Positions 36,676 to 47,763 of a DNA stretch of 64,000 bases are shown here, in pieces. Location of the stretch: positions 64,370 to 128,369 of the forward strand of contig DATJXN010000089.1 of NCBI GenBank assembly GCA_035500095.1, in the 5' to 3' direction. Source of the DNA: Candidatus Binataceae bacterium. Its GTDB lineage: Bacteria > Desulfobacterota > Binatia > Binatales > Binataceae. Each line of letters opens with the position of its first letter. Within the stretch, counting starts at the first letter, position 1. The notes beneath the pieces were generated by a model, which worked only from the letters and a program-made list of their open reading frames with translations, ran no database searches and was not told the origin of the DNA. The translations under genes and the position numbers were made by a program.

Positions 36676-37563
36676 TCATTCACGGAGGTGTCGGCCGAGG
36701 AAATCGCTAATGACTCCGCCGATCTGCTCGACGTGAGTCTCAAGCGCGAAGTGGCCGGTATCATAAAGATGCACTTCGGCATTTGGGTTGTCGCGCTTGA
36801 ATGCTTCGGCGCCGGGAGGGAGAAAGAACGGGTCGTTCTTCCCCCATACCGCCAGCAGCGGGGGCCGTCGGAATCGGAAATACTCCTGGAACTTCGGGTA
36901 TAGCGCCACGTTGCTCGCATAGTCGAGGAACAGGTCGAGCTGAATCTCGTCGTTCCCGGGCCGCGCGAGCAGCGCCGAGTCGAGCGTGTAGGATTCCGGC
37001 GCGACCAGGGCCTCCTCGCTCACGCCGTGAATGTATTGGAACTTGGTCGTCTCGGGTTTGAGGAACTCCCGTAGCGCCGCGCGATTGGTTTCGGTCGGCT
37101 CCTTCCAGTACTTCTGGATTGGATTCCAGCCGTCGCTCAATCCTTCCTCATAGGCGTTGCCGTTCTGCGAGACGATCGCCCTCACGCGTTCCGGATGCCT
37201 CAGGGCGAGGCGAAGCCCGACCGGCGCGCCGTAGTCGAATATGTAGAGCGCGTAACGCCGCAAGCCGATGGCTTCGGTAAAGCGATCTATCACATCGGTG
37301 AGATGTTCGAACGTATATTTGAATTGAGCCCGGTCCGGCGCGTCCGAAAAGCCGAAGCCCGGCAGATCGGGAGCTATGATGTGATAGCGATCGTTGAGCA
37401 TCGGAATGAGGTCCCTGAACATATGCGACGAAGTAGGGAAACCGTGCAGGAGCAAGAGCGCGGGAGCCTTGCGGTCGCCGGCCTCACGATAGAAAACCTT
37501 TACGGCGTCGGCGCTGGCGCTGCGGTAACGAACCTGATAGCTGCTTGTGTTGATCGTGGCCAT
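36676..37563 (-). CDS. alpha/beta-hydrolase (haloalkane dehalogenase/epoxide hydrolase type)
   Basis: A 295-residue alpha/beta-hydrolase. LLLHGFPTSSHMFRDLIPML holds the oxyanion HG-F motif. The nucleophile elbow YIFDYGAPVGLRLALRHPER has Asp, as in dehalogenases and epoxide hydrolases, rather than Ser. LLAVWGKNDPFFLPPGAEAF is the acid segment, and YDTGHFALETHVEQIGGVIS carries the catalytic His. The cap region (WNPIQKYWKEPTETNRAALR) matches a common subgroup. Likely hydrolysis of an epoxide or halide; not resolvable. A run-on inverted repeat, AAACGTCCGTT, lies just upstream of the start. Confidence 0.85.
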   Translation of the reverse strand: MATINTSSYQVRYRSASADAVKVFYREAGDRKAPALLLLHGFPTSSHMFRDLIPMLNDRYHIIAPDLPGFGFSDAPDRAQFKYTFEHLTDVIDRFTEAIGLRRYALYIFDYGAPVGLRLALRHPERVRAIVSQNGNAYEEGLSDGWNPIQKYWKEPTETNRAALREFLKPETTKFQYIHGVSEEALVAPESYTLDSALLARPGNDEIQLDLFLDYASNVALYPKFQEYFRFRRPPLLAVWGKNDPFFLPPGAEAFKRDNPNAEVHLYDTGHFALETHVEQIGGVISDFLGRHLRE

Positions 37564-37648
37564 CGGTGTTTCCTCCCTTGTTAACGGAGCCGGGTAACGA
37601 CAGACATCAAACGTCCGTTGGGACCACTTAGGGGCAGCGGAGATATGA

Positions 37649-38734
37649 TTACATACGATCCAGCGCCTCAGCGGCCAGCGCGCGGGTCAGCTCACGCGCC
37701 ACAAGGCCGCGCCGAGCGAGCCGCACGGCCTGACCGGACCAGAGATTCATAAAATCGCGCGAACCTGCCGGCTCGGATTTGGCCCTAAGCGGTGCGATCG
37801 CGCTGCTCGCCAGCGGGAACTCCGGCGCGGACGGCGCCATCGGACCGACTTCCAGCATCAGCCGGTTGGCGATGCCTCGCGCGGGGCGACCGGTGAACAC
37901 ATTGGTGACCATCGTGTCGTCATCGGCGGCGCTCATGAGCGCCTCGAGATGTAGCGCAGGAACTTTGGCCTCGGGACAGAACAGATATGCGGTGCCGATC
38001 TGAACGGCCGAGGCGCCCAGCGCAAACGCCGCGACGATCCCGCGACCGTCGGCGATTCCCCCGGCCGCGATGACCGGTATCCTGACCGCGTCCGCGATCT
38101 GCGGCACAAGCGCGAAGGTTCCGACCTGCCGCCCCATATCGTCCGAGAGAAAGTTCCCGCGATGGCCGCCGGCTTCGAGACCCATCGCGATGACCGCGTG
38201 GCAACCATGCGCCTCGAGCCATCGCGCTTCCCGCACCGTCGTCGCCGAACCGATCAGGCGGGCTTTCGTCGCCTTGATACGGCCGAGCAAATCGGGAGCA
38301 GGCAGGCCGAAATGAAAGCTGACAACCTCAGGCTTGAACTCCTCCAAGATGGCGCATGATTCGGCGTCGAAGGGTCTGCGGGAGGGAGGAGCAAGTGGAG
38401 CATCCGGATCCAATCCGAGCTCAAGATAGTAGGGTCTCAGCTGCTCGCGCCACGCCTCCTCGCGATTCGTATCGGAGGCTGGCATCCTGTGACAGAAGAA
38501 ATTCAGATTGATCGGCTGTGAGGTGCTGGAACGTATCGTTTCCATGGCCGCGCGGATCTCGGCGCTGCCCAGCTGCGCGCAGGGCAGAGAACCCAATCCG
38601 CCGGCCTCGCTTACCGCAATCGCCAGCGCGGCGGTTCCAGGGCCGGCCATCGGCGCCAGCATGATCGGCAATTCGATTCCGAACAGGTCCAGGATGCGCC
38701 GGTCAGGCCATGCTTTTCCTTTTGAAGTTCCCAT
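37649..38734 (-). CDS. nitronate monooxygenase (2-nitropropane dioxygenase) family protein
   Basis: A 361-residue FMN TIM-barrel enzyme. ATG 38734 is preceded by GGAGAAGGAGC, a very good ribosome-binding site; the upstream frame is not homologous. Family sequence: FGIELPIMLAPMAGPGTAAL, EAGGLGSLPCAQLGSAEIRA, PINLNFFCHRMPASD, VVSFHFGLPAPDLL, HAVIAMGLEAGGHRGNFLSD, IPVIAAGGIADGRGI and GASAVQIGTAYLFCPEA. It oxidises alkyl nitronates in characterised members. LWSGQAVRLARRG near the end is typical of the class with a C-terminal extension. It is divergent from the deacetylase at 38995, across a 260-base gap with no other gene. Confidence 0.88.
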   Translation of the reverse strand: MGTSKGKAWPDRRILDLFGIELPIMLAPMAGPGTAALAIAVSEAGGLGSLPCAQLGSAEIRAAMETIRSSTSQPINLNFFCHRMPASDTNREEAWREQLRPYYLELGLDPDAPLAPPSRRPFDAESCAILEEFKPEVVSFHFGLPAPDLLGRIKATKARLIGSATTVREARWLEAHGCHAVIAMGLEAGGHRGNFLSDDMGRQVGTFALVPQIADAVRIPVIAAGGIADGRGIVAAFALGASAVQIGTAYLFCPEAKVPALHLEALMSAADDDTMVTNVFTGRPARGIANRLMLEVGPMAPSAPEFPLASSAIAPLRAKSEPAGSRDFMNLWSGQAVRLARRGLVARELTRALAAEALDRM

Positions 38735-38994
38735 GCTCCTTCTCCGGGGTTCGCTTCGCAGGCGGGAACTTGAGCATCGACATCGAGAATGGATGATCCT
38801 ATGGACCGGATTTTCAAGGCAAGCACGCCGAAGAAAGACCTCCGTCGCAATCGGTGCTCTTCGCGATCCGTGCGGTTCGCCTGTGCCCGCCCGCGGAGGC
38901 CGACGCTGCTCCCAAACATCCTTGCAAATCAAAGCACTCTGCGCGTATGCGTCATGAGTGACAACAACTTCCAGCAACTTCAGGGGAGGATTTT

Positions 38995-39846
38995 ATGGCG
39001 CAGGTATGGGGCCGGGTTAAAATCCCCGCCGGAAAGAAGATAGCGGTCAATCTCGGTTGTGATTTCGATGCTCAATCGCTGTGGATTTGCCTCAACCGCA
39101 TCTCGCCTGCCTACATGTCGCGGGGCGAATTCGGCGCCGAGGTCGGGATGCCGCGCCTGATGCGTCTGTTCGAAAAACACAAGGTGCGCAGCACTTTCTG
39201 CATTCCGGGCCATACCATCGATACGTGGCCCGAGCTGTGCCGTGAAATCGCCGCGGCGGGGCACGAAATCGGGCATCACGGATACGCGCATGAGAACCCT
39301 CAGCCATTGAAACTGGAGGAGGAAATCAAGGTGATGGAGCTCGGGCTCGCGGCGCTCGCGCGCATCGGCGTCAAACCCCGCACCTACCGGGCGCCGTATT
39401 GGGACTTCAGCGAGAATACGCTCGGGCTTCTGGAGCGCTACGGTTTCGACATCGACAGCAGCCTGCTTGCCAACGATTTTCATCCCTATTGGATTCGCCC
39501 TGTGGAGGTACATACCGACCGCGGGAACGTGTTCGGTCCGCCAAGCCGCATCCTGGAGATTCCGGGACAATGGTTCCTTACCGATTTTTCGCAGGTCGAT
39601 TTCATCCCCGGATTCCAGGAGGGGATGCGTCCCGCACATGACCTGCTCGACCGCTGGAAGGCGATCTTCGACTATGCGGTCGCCAACGAGGAGGGCGCCT
39701 GCTACGCCTTCGTCGTCCATCCGCAGTCCATCGGACGGGCGCACATGATCACGCGGCTCGAAGAGCTAATCGTCCATATGAAGGAGAGAGGAGCCTGGTT
39801 CGCAACGCTGAGCGAAATTGCCGAGGCCACGGAACGCGCGGTCTAG
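38995..39846 (+). CDS. polysaccharide deacetylase-family protein
   Basis: A 283-residue NodB-homology protein of the PuuE/HpPgdA subgroup. KKIAVNLGCDFDAQSLWICL holds the first metal Asp (CDFDA) in place of the usual TFDDG. HKVRSTFCIPGHTIDTWPEL follows, then the metal ligands in GHEIGHHGYAHENP (HGxxH-like). RTYRAPYWDFSENTLGLLER contains the RxPY motif. CYAFVVHPQSIGRAHMITRL is the C-terminal His motif. No signal peptide, so it is cytoplasmic, unlike wall deacetylases; members act on small amides or imides as well as glycans. A short hairpin follows the stop. Confidence 0.85.
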   Translation: MAQVWGRVKIPAGKKIAVNLGCDFDAQSLWICLNRISPAYMSRGEFGAEVGMPRLMRLFEKHKVRSTFCIPGHTIDTWPELCREIAAAGHEIGHHGYAHENPQPLKLEEEIKVMELGLAALARIGVKPRTYRAPYWDFSENTLGLLERYGFDIDSSLLANDFHPYWIRPVEVHTDRGNVFGPPSRILEIPGQWFLTDFSQVDFIPGFQEGMRPAHDLLDRWKAIFDYAVANEEGACYAFVVHPQSIGRAHMITRLEELIVHMKERGAWFATLSEIAEATERAV

Positions 39847-39854
39847 GCTCGGCT

Positions 39855-39870
39855 CGACGGGAACCCGTCG
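39855..39870 (+). terminator. short hairpin after the deacetylase gene
   Basis: CGACGG (39855-39860) pairs perfectly with CCGTCG (39865-39870) around a GAAC loop, starting eight bases after the stop codon and before a convergent gene. There is no T run, so it is at best a weak or Rho-assisted terminator. Confidence 0.35.
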
Positions 39871-39916
39871 TACGCCGACGCGAGGAGTGGACGGTGCGAT
39901 GCCTTCGGGCCAACGC

Positions 39917-41218
39917 TCAATCGGTTGCCGCGATACTCCCGGTTTTCCCGGCCGCCCATGAAAGAAGCGATGGCGCGGTGCGTGTTCGAGAGAGCACGGC
40001 GACCGCGCGCAAACCGTCGGTAAAATATGGATCGCCGGTCAGATTGCGGCGCGGGGCGGTGGAAGGCGCGGCCTCGACGCCGGAGACGAACCCTAGGCGG
40101 GCGACACGGCCGGAGGCCCGCAACCCGTCCAGGACATAGTCGCGCGCCTCATCCACGTCGGGATCGATCAGATGGGTCGTGAGGTTCCAGGTTTTGGGCG
40201 TGAAGCGCACGCCGATGTCGCGGCTGACCTGGCCGATCCACACCGGTTCGCCGCCGAAGCGAACGTCAGTGGTCCAAAGCCGCAGGTGGAGGCGCTGGTT
40301 CAAACGCAGGCGCGCGCGTTGTAGCGCAAAATCCTGCTGGCGTCCGCCGATATAGAGCGGGCTCACCGGGGAATAGCGATAGCGTGACTCCATCAGGAAG
40401 GCCCTGGCGGTTTTCCAGGCGGTCGCGAAGGTCAGCGATTCCGTTTCGTCCCATGCGCTCAGGCATTCCTGGATCGACGCGCGGTCTCCGACGATCACGA
40501 GATTGAGCGGGTCGCCCTCCATCGTTCCCCGCGCGTTGCTTGTGCATCGCGGCTGCCGCTCGAGCCAAAGCTGCAGCGCCGCCTCGTCGAGTTCGCTGGT
40601 CTTGTCCACTCCCGCGGATGCCGGATGAGGAAGTTTTAGCCCGGGCACTTCGACCATGAAGGGGAAGTCGAACGAGTAACTGCGGCCGAGCAGCCGTACC
40701 TCGACGCGCTTCATCCCTTCGTCCAACGGAGTGAACAGGAAGCCGTTGACTTTCTTCCCTGGCGAGATCACTCCGGTAAGAAAGCCGACCGCGCGGAATA
40801 CCTCGTTCATGCGCCGGTTTGCGGCGCGTGCACCCAAGAGCTTGAGCGGCAAAAGTGGCAGGAGCGGCAGGACCAGCCATCCAAGCATTCCGAACGCCAT
40901 CAACCGCCTGCCCATCGCGAAGTGCGCGAGGTGTGCCGCCTCGAGTGGAGTGTAGTAGTCGGGATCGAGCTGGAGGCGGTCCAGCCACAGGGGTTCTTCC
41001 GTGCCATTCGCCACCTCCAGCCAGACCGCCTGGAGACCATAGCGCGCCAGGCGGACTCCGAATATCCGCTCGGTTTCCGGATCACTAGGCACCGCAACAG
41101 TCGCCTCGACCCCGCGCTCGCGAAGCGTGTTGGCCCGCTCCACGAACGATCGCTCCTCCGGATGCGGCTGGTAGTCGATGGTCAGCCAGCGAAGTGAAGC
41201 GAAGATACGATTTGACAT
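39917..41218 (-). CDS. LssY C-terminal domain protein
   Basis: A 433-residue protein. The C-terminal half matches the LssY_C domain: GDPLNLVIVGDRASIQECLS, SPVSPLYIGGRQQDFALQRA, HLRLWTTDVRFGGEPVWIGQ, ITHLIDPDVDEARDYVLDGL-like sequence. LssY was named from a Legionella secretion locus but the domain has no known activity. The N-terminal part has one hydrophobic stretch, LGWLVLPLLPLLPLKLLG (~108-125), so it is probably membrane-attached. It is divergent from katG, with 184 bases between starts. Confidence 0.75.
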   Translation of the reverse strand: MSNRIFASLRWLTIDYQPHPEERSFVERANTLRERGVEATVAVPSDPETERIFGVRLARYGLQAVWLEVANGTEEPLWLDRLQLDPDYYTPLEAAHLAHFAMGRRLMAFGMLGWLVLPLLPLLPLKLLGARAANRRMNEVFRAVGFLTGVISPGKKVNGFLFTPLDEGMKRVEVRLLGRSYSFDFPFMVEVPGLKLPHPASAGVDKTSELDEAALQLWLERQPRCTSNARGTMEGDPLNLVIVGDRASIQECLSAWDETESLTFATAWKTARAFLMESRYRYSPVSPLYIGGRQQDFALQRARLRLNQRLHLRLWTTDVRFGGEPVWIGQVSRDIGVRFTPKTWNLTTHLIDPDVDEARDYVLDGLRASGRVARLGFVSGVEAAPSTAPRRNLTGDPYFTDGLRAVAVLSRTRTAPSLLSWAAGKTGSIAATD

Positions 41219-41349
41219 CCCCCTCTCGTCCTTAACCGAGCGTCCAGACTATAGCGCAAATGACGGGCCTCAGACCTCACGCACCTGTCTGTCAGCCGCA
41301 ACATGCTCTGCCACAGACCCTTTTGAGTCCTATGCACCGCGAAAGCTGA

Positions 41350-43539
<2,190 letters not shown>

Positions 43540-43621
43540 GCCAGGGTGATGGACCTGGATCGCTTCGACCTCGCGTGACGACTGCGCAAGGGCCAAAAGC
43601 TAAATCAAGAGGTGAACCGTC

Positions 43622-43807
43622 ATGGCCTTGGAAGTGACTTGGGATAGCAAGATCTGTATTCACTCGGGCAATTGCGTGAAGTCTCTGCCGCAAGTCTTCA
43701 AGGTTGAAGGCGGCAAATTCGTAATCGACCCTGCGGCCACCGACGAAGCGCGGGTGCGCGCGACCGTCGCCGCCTGCCCGTCGCGCGCGCTCAAGATCAA
43801 GGAGTAA
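43622..43807 (+). CDS. mono-cluster 4Fe-4S-type ferredoxin-like protein
   Basis: A 61-residue protein of the divergent Fer4_19 (mono-cluster) family. WDSKICIHSGNCVKSLPQVF provides Cys at ~17 and ~23, and VRATVAACPSRALKIKE the ACPSxA ending. Three Cys are visible, consistent with a 3Fe-4S or 4Fe-4S cluster of the sort used by P450s. Its start is in a clear ribosome-binding context (AGAGGTGAACCGTC before ATG). It lies 82 bases after katG and ends 18 bases before a convergent crotonase gene. Confidence 0.8.
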   Translation: MALEVTWDSKICIHSGNCVKSLPQVFKVEGGKFVIDPAATDEARVRATVAACPSRALKIKE

Positions 43808-43825
43808 CTGCGCGGAGCAGGTTGC

Positions 43826-44638
43826 CTACTTCTTGATGCTGCCGGCTTCGCCCGGATACCAGGCGGGCTTGCGCTTCTCGAGGAAGCTTGCGAGTCCCTC
43901 CGCGCCTTCCGGCGTCATGCGCTTGAGCGCGTGCATGCGCGCAAGCCGCTCCGCCAGATCGTCGCCGAGCGCCGCCCGGCCAAGCTCGAGCGCACAGGCT
44001 TTGGTCTGGGCGATAGCGTCGGGACCGCACATCAATAAAGCGTCGATCATCGGCGCCGCCGCCTCGTCGAGTTTGCCCACTGCGGAGACTTCGTTCACCA
44101 GCCCGATTTCCTTCGCCTGCCGCGCGTCAAACCTCTCTGCGGTAAGCGCATAGCGGCGGACGTTGGCGAGCCCTATCCGGGCGTTCAGCTGGGGGATGAT
44201 CGGCGCCGCGATCAGTCCCCAGCGGACCTCGGTAATCGCAAAAATCGCGTCCTCGGCAGCGATGACGATGTCGCATGCCGCGACCAGGCCGACCCCTCCG
44301 CCGAAGCATCCACCGTGCACCAGCGCAATCGTCGGTTTCGGGAACTCGTTCAGGCCCCGCACGGCGTTGGTGGTATTGGCGGAGGCCTTAAGGTTCGCTT
44401 CCGGCGAGAGTTTGCTCGTCTCCCTGATCCATTTAAGGTCGGCGCCCGCCTGGAAGTGCCTGCCGTTGCCGCGGATCACGACGATTCGAGCCTGCGCGTC
44501 GGCGGCGAGCGCGCCGAAAGTTTCGATCAGGCCGAGTATCATCTCGCCGTTGTAGGCGTTGTTCACGTCGGGCCGATTAAGCGTAACCGTGGCCACGCCG
44601 CTGCGATCGACTTCAGCCAGTACCGTATCTGTGGTCAT
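43826..44638 (-). CDS. enoyl-CoA hydratase (methylglutaconyl/isohexenylglutaconyl-CoA hydratase-like)
   Basis: A 270-residue crotonase. VTLNRPDVNNAYNGEMILGL leads, with oxyanion segments HFQAGADLKWIRET and GGCFGGGVGLVAACDIVIAA. One catalytic Glu is kept in FAITEVRWGLIAAPIIPQLN, a segment typical of AtuE/LiuC-like hydratases of branched-chain or isoprenoid acyl-CoA breakdown. The other Glu position after GGG is Val/Gly. It ends GLASFLEKRKPAWYP. The upstream 271 bases separate it from the divergent Baeyer-Villiger-like gene and hold no other gene. Confidence 0.85.
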   Translation of the reverse strand: MTTDTVLAEVDRSGVATVTLNRPDVNNAYNGEMILGLIETFGALAADAQARIVVIRGNGRHFQAGADLKWIRETSKLSPEANLKASANTTNAVRGLNEFPKPTIALVHGGCFGGGVGLVAACDIVIAAEDAIFAITEVRWGLIAAPIIPQLNARIGLANVRRYALTAERFDARQAKEIGLVNEVSAVGKLDEAAAPMIDALLMCGPDAIAQTKACALELGRAALGDDLAERLARMHALKRMTPEGAEGLASFLEKRKPAWYPGEAGSIKK

Positions 44639-44909
44639 CGCTTTCTCTTGGTCAGCTTCGGACGGATTTGTCGTATCTCCGACTTTGGCGCTGAGTTAAT
44701 CAGGGAGAGGGCAGTGGAGGAAAGTCTCGGCGATGTGAGGATTCGCGCGATGCGCCCAAACGGACCAGCATTGTGGCCGCCGGATACATCCACGCAGGAT
44801 GGTTCTGGGAGCATGCGCTAGAACCTCGAGCATCTCTAACTCGTGCCGGGCTCGTTATTTGCTTGGGAATTAAAAACAGACCCATGCCTTCGAACGACGA
44901 TGGTGCTCT

Positions 44910-46442
44910 ATGATTAATTCCGACAACAGGCCGCGGCGTATCGCGATCATTGGGTCCGGCTTCGCCGGACTGTGCTTGGCGATCCAACTCAAAAAGCGCG
45001 GGGTGGAAACTTTCACGTTGTTTGAAAAGGCCGATCGCCTGGGTGGTACCTGGCGCGACAACACCTACCCCGGCGCATGCTGTGACGTGCCCGCGTTTTC
45101 CTACTGCTTCTCTTTCGAGCAAAAGACCGACTGGTCGCGGAAGTGGGCACCGCAATCCGAGATTCTGGAATACATGGAGAGCTGCGCGCGCAAGTACGAT
45201 CTCGGACGCCACATCCGCCTCAATACCGAGATCGCGGCTGCGCGCTGGGACGCAAACGAAGGTGTTTGGCGGCTGAAAACCGCACGCGGCGAGGAAATAG
45301 TCGCCGACGTGCTGGTGAGCGGAACGGGTCAGCTCAACCGGCCGTTCATCCCGAAAATCGAAGGCCTCGAGAATTTTAAGGGGCTGTCGTTCCACTCCGC
45401 GCGCTGGCGCCATGACGTCGATCTGACTGGCCTCAATGTCGCTGTGGTGGGCAACGCCGCAAGCGCAATCCAGTTCATCCCGGTGATCGCGCCCAAGGTC
45501 CACCGGCTGACCATCTTTCAACGCAGCGCCAACTGGATGGTGCCGCGAGGAGACCGCGCATACACCGAGGTCGAGAAGCAGCGTTTCGCCCGGCATCGCC
45601 CGCTCGCGCTGGCATACCGCTGGTTTATCTATTTTCGCCATGAGATCAACTGGCCGATCTTTCGCCGTGTCAGGTTTTTCGCGGATCGTGCGCAAAAGAT
45701 TGCCGAGCGCTACCTGCGCTCGACCGTCAAGGATCCACAGCTCCAGCAAACCCAGATTCCTGATTATCCTTTTGGCGGCAAGCGGATGCTGATTTCTGAT
45801 GACTACTTCCCCACGCTTAACCGCGAGAACGTCGAAGTGGTCTTGAGCCCGATCGACCACGTCACCCAGGACGCGGTCGTGACCAAAGACGGACGCAACG
45901 TTCCGGCCGACGTCATCGTTCTGGCGACCGGCTTTCAATCCACCTCGTTTTTGGCGCCGATGGAGATAGTGGGGGCCGAGGGGCGTTCACTTGACCAGGA
46001 ATGGCACGGCGTTCCAAGAGCCTACCTTGGAATCACGGTCGCGGGATTTCCGAATCTCTTCCTGATGTATGGGCCGAATACGAACCTCGGCCATAACTCG
46101 ATAATTTTCATGATCGAGTGCCAGACCAATTACATTCTTGGATGCCTGGATGAAATGGATTCGCGAGGTCTCGCCTCGATCGACCTGCGCCGCGACGTGA
46201 TGGAATCTTTCGACGCTCGCGTGCAGAAGGAGCTGCAAGACACGGCCTGGGCGGCAACCGGTAAGAGCTGGTACAAAAACGACGACGGCCGCATCACGAA
46301 TAACTGGTCCGGCAGCACCATCCGTTACTGGTGGAAAACCCGCCGGGTGGACCTCTCGCTCTATCGTCAGAAAGCTCGCATCGGCGAGGCCGAGCGGGCG
46401 GCCCAAACCTTTGCTAGCAGCGCGCACATGGCGGCAGACTGA
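44910..46442 (+). CDS. flavin-containing (Baeyer-Villiger-type) monooxygenase
   Basis: A 510-residue NAD(P)H- and FAD-dependent monooxygenase. FAD motif: IIGSGFAGLCLAIQLKKRGV, then EKADRLGGTWRDNTYPGACC (GGTW...YPG). NADPH motif: VAVVGNAASAIQFIPVIAPK. Fingerprint FKGLSFHSARWRHD (FxGxxxHxxxW) indicates a Baeyer-Villiger monooxygenase, converting ketones to esters or lactones. VIVLATGFQSTSFLAPMEIV is the ATG motif. The second glycine of the NAD motif (GNAAS) is somewhat unusual. It is divergent from the crotonase gene; a 412-codon open frame on the other strand is a shadow. Confidence 0.9.
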   Translation: MINSDNRPRRIAIIGSGFAGLCLAIQLKKRGVETFTLFEKADRLGGTWRDNTYPGACCDVPAFSYCFSFEQKTDWSRKWAPQSEILEYMESCARKYDLGRHIRLNTEIAAARWDANEGVWRLKTARGEEIVADVLVSGTGQLNRPFIPKIEGLENFKGLSFHSARWRHDVDLTGLNVAVVGNAASAIQFIPVIAPKVHRLTIFQRSANWMVPRGDRAYTEVEKQRFARHRPLALAYRWFIYFRHEINWPIFRRVRFFADRAQKIAERYLRSTVKDPQLQQTQIPDYPFGGKRMLISDDYFPTLNRENVEVVLSPIDHVTQDAVVTKDGRNVPADVIVLATGFQSTSFLAPMEIVGAEGRSLDQEWHGVPRAYLGITVAGFPNLFLMYGPNTNLGHNSIIFMIECQTNYILGCLDEMDSRGLASIDLRRDVMESFDARVQKELQDTAWAATGKSWYKNDDGRITNNWSGSTIRYWWKTRRVDLSLYRQKARIGEAERAAQTFASSAHMAAD

Positions 46443-46512
46443 AAGGGTATCGCTCGTTGAGAAAGCGCCACTGGCTCCCGGTACCGCTGCAACCCGCCCT
46501 CGGCGACGGCGT

Positions 46513-46541
46513 TTGACGCAGCCTGGTGCCGGGGGGATGCT
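46513..46541 (+). promoter_or_regulatory. possible sigma-70-type promoter of the hydrogenase operon
   Basis: TTGACG (46513-46518), five of six -35 consensus bases, lies 17 bases before GATGCT (46536-46541), a weak -10, 53 bases upstream of hydB. No sigma-54 (GG-N10-GC) site was found in this 150-base gap. Weak evidence, based on spacing and the good -35. Confidence 0.3.
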
Positions 46542-46594
46542 ATGTTTCGAGAATGAAGCAAAAGCCGTCGCTGACCTGAGCGCGAGCCCTGCCG

Positions 46595-47761
46595 ATGCCA
46601 GTTCAAAACGCGCCCGGACCGCTACTCGTCGAGCGCCATGCGCTTTCGGACTTGTTTCGCGGCATCCGCGCGCGCGGCTACGAGATCGTCGGGCCGACCA
46701 TCCGCGACGGCGCCATAGTTTATGACCATTTGAATGACACCGACGCGCTGCCGATCGGATGGACCGCGGTCCAGAACCCCGGTTCTTACCGGCTCGAGCG
46801 GCGCGCCGATGACGCCGTATTTGGATTCGCGCTCGGGCCGCAGTCGCCCAAGAAATATCTCTTGAAGCCTTCGCTCAGGCTCTGGCGCGCCACCCGGGAT
46901 GAACACGGCGCCGTCAGCGTCGCGGTGGATCGCGAGATGCCCCCGCGCCTTGCGCTGATCGGATTGCGCTCCTGCGAGCTTCACGCTATCGCGGTTCAGG
47001 ATCGCGTGATGACCGGCGGCAAGTACGTCGATCCCGATTACGCTGCCCAGAGGAACAACCTCCTGATAGTCGCCGTCAATTGTATGGAGGCCGGCGGGAC
47101 CTGCTTTTGCGTATCGATGGGCACGGGTCCGCGCGCCGAATCGGGTTACGATCTTGCGCTCACTGAACTTATCGACGGCGAGACGCATCAGTTTCTGGTC
47201 GAGATCGGCAGCGAGACCGGCGCCGCGCTGATGGAAAGCGTGCCGCATCGCCGTGCCGATGCGTCGCACGCTGCAGCCGGCGCGGAAGTCAGCCGCCGGA
47301 CCGCCGCGTCGATGGGCCGCGCGCTGGAGACCGAGGGAATCAAGGAGCTGTTCTACGCCAACCTCGAGAATTCGCGCTGGGACGAGGTCGCGTCGCGATG
47401 CCTCGCCTGCACCAACTGCACGATGGTCTGCCCCACCTGCTTTTGCACCACGGTCGAGGACCGAGTCGACCTCTCCGGTACCTCGGCCGAGCGGGTGCGG
47501 GTATGGGACTCCTGCTACACCATGGATTTTTCGCATCTTCACGGCGGCAGCACGCGCAGTTCGATCAAGGCGCGGTACCGCCAATGGCTCACGCACAAGC
47601 TCGCATCATGGATCGATCAGTTCGGAACCTCGGGATGCGTCGGATGCGGCCGCTGCATTACATGGTGCCCGGTGGGCATCGATCTCACCGAGGAGGCCGC
47701 TGCAATCCGCGCCGGCGACCTGCGCCGCGCGCTGCCCGGCCCGGTAAAGGGGGAAGACTGA
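46595..47761 (+). CDS. hydB: group 3b [NiFe] hydrogenase, iron-sulfur subunit (HydB)
   Basis: A 388-residue soluble electron-transfer subunit of the bidirectional, NADP(H)-linked group 3b hydrogenase (sulfhydrogenase beta). Two ferredoxin-type [4Fe-4S] motifs are visible near the C-terminus: CLACTNCTMVCPTCFC (~270-285) and CVGCGRCITWCPVGID (~348-363). The N-terminal ~250 residues include LIGLRSCELHAIAVQDRVM and NCMEAGGTCFCVSMGTGPRA. It is the first gene of the operon and passes electrons between HydG (flavin) and HydD. It is separated by two bases from the cyclic-nucleotide-binding protein. Confidence 0.9.
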   Translation: MPVQNAPGPLLVERHALSDLFRGIRARGYEIVGPTIRDGAIVYDHLNDTDALPIGWTAVQNPGSYRLERRADDAVFGFALGPQSPKKYLLKPSLRLWRATRDEHGAVSVAVDREMPPRLALIGLRSCELHAIAVQDRVMTGGKYVDPDYAAQRNNLLIVAVNCMEAGGTCFCVSMGTGPRAESGYDLALTELIDGETHQFLVEIGSETGAALMESVPHRRADASHAAAGAEVSRRTAASMGRALETEGIKELFYANLENSRWDEVASRCLACTNCTMVCPTCFCTTVEDRVDLSGTSAERVRVWDSCYTMDFSHLHGGSTRSSIKARYRQWLTHKLASWIDQFGTSGCVGCGRCITWCPVGIDLTEEAAAIRAGDLRRALPGPVKGED

Positions 47762-47763
47762 AC

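Noticed and set aside
44700-45938. 412-codon open frame opposite the Baeyer-Villiger-type monooxygenase
   Set aside because: No domain-like sequence, and the plus-strand gene has complete FAD, NADPH and BVMO motifs.
46443-46594. Sigma-54 promoter before the hydrogenase operon
   Set aside because: Two GG...GC candidates have 11-12 bases between the doublets instead of 10.
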